5,581 nt of DNA from Alphaproteobacteria bacterium (GTDB lineage: Bacteria; Pseudomonadota; Alphaproteobacteria; Bin95). Numbering within the stretch: position 1 is the first letter of the stretch; every line of letters begins with the position of its first letter. This document shows positions 1 through 3,759 of this stretch, one piece after another. The stretch spans positions 1 through 5,581 of the forward strand of contig JAJECF010000117.1 of assembly GCA_022822125.1 (NCBI GenBank), read 5' to 3'. The notes below the pieces were generated by a model. That model was not told the DNA's origin. It did not search any database and was given only the letters and a program-made list of their open reading frames with translations. The translations under genes and the position numbers were made by a program.

Positions 1-27
1 CCGCGAGGGGCAGGCCGGGCCGGCAGG

Positions 28-669
28 GTGGCGGATGGGCTTGTATTACCGGGGATGCCGGGTAACGCCGGCGGAGGGAAGGAGCCCTTGTTCGAGAGCG
101 ATACGGAAAGGACGCAGGGCGTGGCCACTGGCGAGAGCCTAGCAGGGTCAGCGAAGGTCCGGGAACTCCAGACCGTATTACATGCGAAAGCCAAGGAAGA
201 ACCCGACCGGCGCTTCCACGCGCTGATCGACAAGGTATGGCGCGAGGACTTTCTCGCGGAAGCCTGGAGGCGTGTCCGCCGCAATGGCGGCACTGCCGGG
301 GTGGACGGGGAGACCTTCGCGGATATCGTGTCGCAAGGCGTGAGCGGCTGGCTCGGGGAACTGGCGCGGGACCTGAGGGAGGGGACCTACACACCGAAAC
401 CGGTGCGGCAGGTTCTCATCCCGAAGAAGCAGCCCGGCAAGTTCCGGCCCCTGGGCATCCCTTGCATAAGGGACCGGGTGGCCCAGACATCGGCCCTGCT
501 GGTGCTTGAGCCGATATTCGAGGCCGACCTGCAACCGGAGCAATATGCCTACAGGCCGGGCCGGAGCGCGCAGGATGCGGTTAGACGCATCCACCACCTG
601 CTGAACGGATGGCGCAATGAGGTGATCAATTGCGACCTGTCCGACCACTTCGGCGAAATGCCGCATGCC
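28..669 (+). pseudogene. ltrA: Group II intron reverse transcriptase/maturase (LtrA-like), N-terminal fragment
   Basis: The fragment matches the N-terminal part of group II intron-encoded proteins, which splice their intron RNA and copy it into DNA. Numbering from the GTG at 28, it shows the RT0 region (AEAWRRVRRNGGTAGVDG, residues 78-94), RT1 (IPKKQPGKFRPLGIPCIRDR, 131-150), RT2 (EPIFEADLQPEQYAYRPGRS, 161-180) and the start of motif A (CDLSDHFGEMPH, 202-213), which keeps the first catalytic Asp. Homology ends at about residue 214, position 669. The YxDD motif, the maturase domain X and any endonuclease domain are absent, so it cannot work as a reverse transcriptase. The frame stays open by chance to 1104 and runs into an unrelated small gene. 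The start may be GTG 28 or ATG 55; the first 27 bases are too few to identify intron RNA structure. The family call is firm; the intron class is not determined. Confidence 0.9.
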
Positions 670-732
670 CGGGTCTCCGCTTGCCCTTGGTCAGGCGGCC
701 GTCAGAGATTGCTCCTTCCGGATGACATTTGG

Positions 733-761
733 TTGCGAACAGTTCCCCAGCGCGATATACT
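733..761 (+). promoter_or_regulatory. Sigma70-type promoter for the two-gene unit
   Basis: A -35-like TTGCGA (733-738) and a -10 box TATACT (756-761) are separated by exactly 17 bases, the optimal spacing. Transcription would start near 768 and give a short leader of about 28 bases before the AGGGAG ribosome binding site (781-786) and the ATG at 796. The local A/T richness (TATACTTTATTCT) stands out from the GC-rich surroundings. This is a consensus match only; no expression evidence is available. Confidence 0.6.
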
Positions 762-795
762 TTATTCTCGCATATGCGGCAGGGAGACGAAAGAG

Positions 796-1104
796 ATGAA
801 GGTCTACGCTTCAGTGATCGTCGGAGTGATCGTAGCACTGGGAACCAGCAATTCGATCCTAGCAGCGTCATCTACAGACGATCAGGAATTCAAGAAATGC
901 CTCATCGATGGAAGGTCTTGGTCTAGCTGTGCGTCAGTTTCTGATCCCGGGGAACCGTCAAAGTTCTCCTTACCTTCGAGTTTCGACCAAAATCTACGGG
1001 AACAATTGAAGGCACTTGGCACCATTGGAGGAAGCTTTGGGCATCCCTCGGCTGCTCAAAGGCTCCAAAGGAATTATTTTGGCACTCAGCTACGTCGAGA
1101 GTAG
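796..1104 (+). CDS. Small secreted protein of unknown function (102 aa)
   Basis: I do not recognise the family. The protein starts with a lysine and a hydrophobic stretch (VYASVIVGVIVALG, about residues 3-16), followed by SNSILAASS, which resembles a Sec signal peptide with a cleavage site after an Ala near residue 24. The mature part is about 75 residues, hydrophilic, with two cysteines (KKC and SSC, about residues 35 and 44) that could form a disulfide in the periplasm. AGGGAG at 781-786 lies 9 bases before this ATG and a good promoter lies upstream, which is why I take this start rather than the long frame continuous with the reverse transcriptase fragment. The next gene begins 3 bases after its stop, so the two are almost certainly co-transcribed. 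Codon use is much less GC-biased than in the flanking genes, suggesting a separate origin. Function unknown. Confidence 0.6.
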   Translation: MKVYASVIVGVIVALGTSNSILAASSTDDQEFKKCLIDGRSWSSCASVSDPGEPSKFSLPSSFDQNLREQLKALGTIGGSFGHPSAAQRLQRNYFGTQLRRE

Positions 1105-1107
1105 CCC

Positions 1108-1536
1108 ATGAAGCGATTCGCGAAGCCAATTTTGGCTGTCGCCGCTGCGAGCATCGGTGCGCTCAGCGGCTATCTCACTGCTGGCACCTCCCTCAATCCT
1201 AATGTTGTCGCTGCGGTAGTCACCGCACTGTTGGCTGGCCTGATTGGATGGGTTGCGCTGACGATCAGGAAAGAGACATTCGAACAATCGCTTGTTCCAA
1301 GCTTATTCTCCGTTATCTTCTGCGTTTCCTTCTGGTTGGTCCTCGAAATCGAAGTTAAGTTGCAGGAATTGCGGGCCGCTGAGGCGCTTGGGGCAGAGCT
1401 CGAAATGCATTCAATCATCCTTCGTGAGCGCTTCGCCAACTGTTCTGAGATCGAGTTTCGTACCAACTTGGCCCGCAAGGCCGTGGGGCTTGGTCCTTTA
1501 CGGAATGGCATCGTATGCGAAGCGATGACGCGCTAG
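1108..1536 (+). CDS. Small three-helix membrane protein of unknown function (142 aa)
   Basis: I do not recognise the family. Three hydrophobic segments are visible: about residues 7-25 (PILAVAAASIGALSGYL), 33-53 (NVVAAVVTALLAGLIGWVAL) and 63-81 (LVPSLFSVIFCVSFWLVLEI). A hydrophilic tail of about 60 residues follows, with heptad-like spacing at its start (KLQELRAAEALGAELE) and two Cys (near residues 111 and 137). Positive residues at the N-terminus (MKRFAK) and after the second helix (IRKE) suggest an inner-membrane protein. The start ATG is 3 bases after the stop of the upstream secreted-protein gene, with GAGAG a few bases before it, so the two are likely co-translated and possibly act together at the envelope. 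Base composition is A/T-richer than in neighbouring fragments. Length and start are well supported by the spacing; no role can be assigned. Confidence 0.6.
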   Translation: MKRFAKPILAVAAASIGALSGYLTAGTSLNPNVVAAVVTALLAGLIGWVALTIRKETFEQSLVPSLFSVIFCVSFWLVLEIEVKLQELRAAEALGAELEMHSIILRERFANCSEIEFRTNLARKAVGLGPLRNGIVCEAMTR

Positions 1537-1540
1537 GTAA

Positions 1541-2041
1541 GCACCGGACACCGCCAGGCAATTGCTTGGCTGCACAGAGGCGGTTGTAACCGGAGAAACT
1601 GTCGGCCGGTACGGCTGGCACTTGTCCCGCAGCCGCGCGTCCATGTCGCCGAGCCGGGCTTCGGAGCGCCGCGTGCAGCTCTCCTCGGCCGTATCCGGGG
1701 TCGCGAGCGCGGCGTCGATGCGCGCCTCCGGCCGGGGCGCCTTGCCGCCGACCGCCGAGAGCTAGAACGCGAACACCGCCAGCCACGCCGACGCCGACCG
1801 CGCCCATGAGCTGCATCGCGTTGAAGTGCAGCACCGAGCCCACCAGCGCCGCGCCCATGGCGAGCGCCGCCGCCAGCTGCCCGCCGGTGCCGGACACCAT
1901 GCCCGTCACCGTGTCCAGCGGACCCGTGAACGTGGTGTCCGTCGTCGCGAGCGCTGGATCGATGCCGAGCAGCGCCAGTGCGACGGCCGCGCCCGCAGCG
2001 ATGCGCGGCAGGCGCCCGGGGTCGCCTCTGACGGCGCCCAT
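1541..2041 (-). pseudogene. Conjugal pilin-like gene (TraA/TrbC/VirB2 type), frameshifted and interrupted
   Basis: From the ATG at 2041 the product has a basic leader, a hydrophobic stretch (IAAGAAVALALLGIDPALA, residues 14-32) with an Ala-x-Ala cleavage site, and then TTDTTFTGPLDTVTGMVSG. A hydrophobic segment follows (AAALAMGAALVGSVLHF), then QLMGAVGVGVA. This TDTTF...G...hydrophobic...LMG layout is that of small F-type pilins of alphaproteobacterial type IV secretion systems. At about 1785 the GC3-biased frame changes by one base and continues as WLAVFAF, an in-frame TAG (1762-1764), then LSAVGGKAPRPEARIDAALA and a Cys-containing tail (AEESC, LRDKC) down to about 1541. Joined, QLMGAVGVGVAWLAVFAFYL would be a plausible second membrane helix, so I infer one gene with a frameshift plus a Tyr-to-stop change. 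A fusion of two genes is the alternative. No other transfer genes are present in the window. Confidence 0.5.
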
Positions 2042-2048
2042 CACGGGG

Positions 2049-2053
2049 CCTCC
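2049..2053 (-). promoter_or_regulatory. Ribosome binding site that sets the pilin start
   Basis: On the minus strand GGAGG lies exactly 7 bases before the ATG at 2041. An upstream in-frame ATG at 2080 has nothing comparable, and starting there would add a basic stretch ahead of the signal peptide. The start at 2041 is also overlapped by a TGA in another frame (TGATG), the arrangement typical of translationally coupled genes. This suggests an upstream minus-strand partner once existed, but its body cannot be recognised. Confidence 0.55.
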
Positions 2054-2128
2054 AGCCGCCGGGCGGCGAGCCCGCGCCATGGTCGCCGCAGCCGTTCACG
2101 TCCGCCTCGGCGGCCCACTCCGCCACCC

Positions 2129-2224
2129 GGGAGCGCAGGCAACCCCGACTACGAGCCCTACAGCTGCCTCGCAGAGGAAGCCCATATCGTCGGCAAGGTC
2201 GTCTGGACCGTCAGGAAATGCTGA
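2129..2224 (+). pseudogene. S24-family peptidase / LexA-like repressor, C-terminal remnant (31 codons)
   Basis: The last 31 codons before the TGA at 2222-2224 read GSAGNPDYEPYSC, LAEEAHIVG and KVVWTVRKC. The pattern (S/A)NPDYEP ... IVGKVVW is the C-terminal signature of S24 peptidase-fold repressors and self-cleaving regulators, such as LexA, UmuD and phage CI-like proteins. The catalytic Ser and Lys and the N-terminal DNA-binding domain are absent, because homology stops at about 2129 where the opposite-strand pilin region begins. It is therefore a non-functional tail, probably of prophage or plasmid origin. The call rests on a short motif, so identity is moderate. Confidence 0.5.
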
Positions 2225-2537
2225 GGCGCGCGGCGAACGCCGCCGCCAGCGGGAGACCTTGCCCGCGCCGGAGGCATGGCGCAGGGCGGGTCCGGCCCCG
2301 TGAACCGCTCTGCAAGGCGCTTTCGGGGGACCGCAGTCCCGCTCTGGATACGGCGCTCGGGATCACTGGCGCTCCCGGCCTGAAATTACGCGCGGAAGCG
2401 ATGTCCGCTTCGGACGCGGTCGGAGCGGGAGCCCCGGCGCGGCGATTGCTCTTCCCACGGACCTTCACCGTCTCCGGGAGGGACGGTAGAAGGGGCCTTC
2501 GATCCGAAGTTCCGTCCCAGGGGAAAAGCATTTCAGC
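2225..2537 (+). other. Gene-free stretch, likely cold-shock gene leader in its right half
   Basis: No frame on either strand shows a recognisable protein, although open frames exist because of high GC. Small perfect hairpins are present: GTCCG/CGGAC at 2403-2415, ACCGTC/GACGGT at 2467-2487 and CTTCG/CGAAG at 2498-2510. The last two lie within 75 bases upstream of the cold-shock-domain start at 2538 and could form its structured 5' leader. No clear promoter, tRNA or terminator with a T-run was seen. Confidence 0.35.
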
Positions 2538-2765
2538 ATGACAAATCCGCCTCCAGGATCCGGCGCCGGCGCGCGCAAGTCGACGACGGTCAAATGGTAC
2601 GATCCGGCCAAGGGTTACGGGTTCCTCGTTCCCGATGACGGCTCGTCCGACATTTACTGCCGGGAACCGACGCTGGCCGCAGTCGGCCTCGCCACCCTTC
2701 TCCCCGGAGCGGCGGTCGCCTGCGAGACGGCGCCGGCCTCGCACGGACCGGAGGTCTCGCGGATC
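2538..2765 (+). pseudogene. Cold-shock domain (CspA-like) protein with 3' end fused to IS66 debris
   Basis: After a Pro/Gly/Ala-rich lead of about 14 residues comes a single cold-shock domain: [20 protein letters not shown] (residues 17-36), then [20 protein letters not shown] and PGAAVACE...GPEVSRI, ending at residue 76. RNP1 (KGYGF, residues 25-29) is intact. RNP2, normally D-(I/V)-F-V-H, reads D-I-Y-C-R, losing the usual nucleic-acid-stacking His. Family members bind single-stranded RNA or DNA and act as RNA chaperones in the cytoplasm. The domain itself is nearly full length, but after codon 76 the frame runs without a native stop into antisense IS66 tnpA sequence as far as 3224, giving a chimeric tail. 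Only a weak AGGGG (about 14 bases upstream) precedes the ATG. It may be the last domain of a longer protein; activity is doubtful. Confidence 0.65.
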
Positions 2766-3041
2766 GGCGACACCGCTCCCCTCCGTCCGGACCACCAGCG
2801 GCGCAAAATCCACTCCCTCGTCCAGCGCAGGCAAAACCAGGCGACCATCCCGCGCCAGACGACGCCAGTCAGACACTCGGCTCGGACGAAGATCGTAACG
2901 CCGGGCCACCGATCTCACCGTCGCACCAGGCACAAGCGTCTCCGCAACAATCCGCGCCTTCAACTCGTCCGGCCAGCGACGACGACCTTTCACCCCTCCG
3001 ATCACCTCTACCGGGCGGTAAAACTCCGTAGTGCCCTCCAT
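2766..3041 (-). pseudogene. tnpA: IS66-family accessory protein TnpA (OrfA), truncated
   Basis: From the ATG at 3041 the product reads [16 protein letters not shown], then [20 protein letters not shown] (residues 20-39), [20 protein letters not shown] (41-60) and a stretch ending [15 protein letters not shown] near residue 88. This is the helix-turn-helix DNA-binding TnpA of IS66 elements, which is needed for transposition together with TnpB and the TnpC transposase. The C-terminal 30-40 residues usual for the family are missing: homology stops at about 2770-2778, where the cold-shock gene abuts on the other strand. The frame stays open by chance to 2211 and should not be read as one protein. 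The start is supported by AGGGGAG 7 bases upstream, itself inside a hairpin. tnpB and tnpC are absent. Confidence 0.85.
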
Positions 3042-3047
3042 GGAGAA

Positions 3048-3078
3048 ACTCCCCTACGTCCATCCAACGTAGGGGAGT
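3048..3078 (-). promoter_or_regulatory. Hairpin that sequesters the tnpA ribosome binding site
   Basis: ACTCCCCTACG (3048-3058) and CGTAGGGGAGT (3068-3078) are perfect 11-bp complements with a 9-base loop. On the minus strand the 3' arm contains AGGGGAG, the ribosome binding site 7 bases before the tnpA ATG at 3041. Any transcript covering both arms would hide the binding site. This fits the known strategy of insertion sequences to block translation from read-through transcripts, although I infer it only from sequence. Confidence 0.6.
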
Positions 3079-3127
3079 CTCATATCCACGCCCCAAGCAG
3101 AAGGTGGGCCTGCCACACCGGTCTTAC

Positions 3128-3250
3128 GCCCCGCCGCACCGCGGTATCCCTCCGGGATGGGCCGCCTGTCGCATTTCTCCGGGATCGGGGAGAGTGCGCG
3201 CTCGGAGGTGGGCGCGCGTCGTAGGTGCCCACCAAGGATAAGTGGACACT
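3128..3250 (+). other. Spacer between divergent IS66 tnpA remnants, with hairpins
   Basis: No gene is recognisable. There are three perfect small hairpins: ATCCC/GGGAT (3146-3158), TCTCC/GGAGA (3176-3193) and GGTGGGC/GCCCACC (3207-3233). There is also a 9-base direct repeat CTCCGGGAT (3150-3158 and 3177-3185). The last hairpin ends one base before AAGGA (3234-3238), the probable ribosome binding site of the plus-strand tnpA at 3251. The outer end of the second IS66 element probably lies here, but no GTAAG-type terminus could be fixed on the plus strand. Confidence 0.4.
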
Positions 3251-3386
3251 ATGCGGATGTCGGACGCAGCCGAGCATGCAGGCTCCGGGGTCGACGGTCG
3301 GGGGCGCCGCCTTCGCCGTCGATGGAGCGAGGCGCGCAAGCGCCTGATCGTTGCGGAGAGCTACCAGCCCGGGGTTTCGGTTTCCG
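3251..3386 (+). pseudogene. tnpA: Second IS66-family TnpA (OrfA), N-terminal 45 codons only
   Basis: The ATG at 3251 gives MRMSDAAEHAGSGVDGRGRR, followed by RRRWSEARKRLIVAESYQPG and VSVS. The R-R-W-S/P-E...K..IVAES..PG.SVS pattern is the start of the helix-turn-helix of IS66 TnpA proteins. It differs clearly from the fragment starting at 3041 ([20 protein letters not shown]), so it comes from another IS66 element. Homology ends at about 3385, in the middle of the helix-turn-helix, where a tyrosine recombinase fragment takes over in another frame. AAGGA (3234-3238) lies 12 bases upstream; an earlier GTG at 3242 is too close to that site. Non-functional. Confidence 0.7.
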
Positions 3387-3664
3387 GTTGCTGCGCCGCG
3401 GGAAACGGTCGCGGCCTTCGTCGACGCCATGGCCGCGACCCCCGCGCCGGCCACGGTGCGCCGCTACGTCGCCGGCATCGCAGTCGCGCACAGCACCCGG
3501 GTCGGCGCGGCCCAGGACATGATCGCCGCCGGCATCGACATGCCGGCCATCCTCCACGCCGGGCGCTGGAAGTTCCCCGCCATGGTCAACCGCTACGGCG
3601 AGCGGCTGCTCGCGCGCAACAGGGCGCCGCGCAGCTCGCCCGGTTGCAGCAGCGGGGTGCATGA
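3384..3664 (+). pseudogene. Tyrosine recombinase/integrase remnant with internal deletion and frameshift
   Basis: In the frame beginning at about 3384 the product reads PVAAPRETVAAFVDAMAATP and APATVRRYVAGIAVAH, typical of the N-terminal core-binding (SAM-like) domain of site-specific tyrosine recombinases. It passes directly, in frame at 3489-3491 (His), to HSTRVGAAQDMIAAGIDMPA, then ILHAGRWKFPAMVNRYGERL. The latter holds the catalytic H-x-x-R, the G-R-W box and the nucleophile Tyr (codon 3594-3596). The intervening catalytic region with the first Arg and the Lys is missing, so two ends of the protein are spliced together without loss of frame. Near 3611-3620 a one-base shift moves the native C-terminus (GAAQLARLQQRGA, stop 3662-3664) into another frame. 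The 5' end is fused to the IS66 tnpA fragment. It is certainly inactive; it probably belonged to an integrative element or island. Confidence 0.75.
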
Positions 3665-3759
3665 CGGGGTCGCGGCGGAACTCGCTTGCCCCGAAAACAG
3701 TGTTTTATGGTAACTGCCCCGGATATCGGGCATTGGAATTTAGTGGTCACCCGGCGTCG
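3665..3759 (-). other. Spacer downstream of two convergent genes
   Basis: This short gene-free region lies between the recombinase remnant and the 3' end of the minus-strand ATPase. It holds a small palindrome AAAACAGTGTTTT (3694-3706) and a weak hairpin TGCCC/GGGCA (3715-3732) with an 8-base loop. Neither has the strong stem plus T-run of a convincing terminator for either strand. Confidence 0.3.

Larger units (their letters stand above)
2766..3127 (-). mobile_element. IS66-type insertion sequence remnant (left end plus partial tnpA)
   Basis: The remnant holds partial tnpA and its leader. Reading the minus strand from 3127, the sequence begins GTAAGACCGGTGTGGCAGG. IS66 termini commonly begin GTAAG, so I infer that the original outer end is at about 3127. 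The inner edge at about 2770 is a deletion or recombination break inside tnpA, not an element end, so no partner inverted repeat or target duplication can be found in the window. Confidence 0.5.

Noticed and set aside
1550..1584. Imperfect hairpin (ACCGCC/GGCGGT around GCCAGGCAATTGCTTGGC) resembling an integron attC site after the membrane-protein gene.
   Set aside because: No pair of RYYYAAC/GTTRRRY core sites is present, and the palindrome falls in the 3' tail of the broken minus-strand pilin region. It could at most be a terminator, but there is no T-run.
2211..3041. A 276-codon minus-strand frame beginning with TnpA.
   Set aside because: Only about the first 88 codons match IS66 TnpA; the rest is antisense to the cold-shock gene and to gene-free DNA and has no recognisable motifs.
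3080..3662. Several minus-strand frames opposite the second tnpA and the recombinase remnant.
   Set aside because: The plus strand holds recognisable TnpA and tyrosine recombinase motifs; the minus-strand products are Arg/Pro/Ala-rich antisense shadows.
3694..3732. Palindrome AAAACAGTGTTTT and hairpin TGCCC/GGGCA as a terminator or attachment site.
   Set aside because: The stems are short, there is no terminator T-run on the expected strand, and no second copy exists in the window to support an attachment-site duplication.
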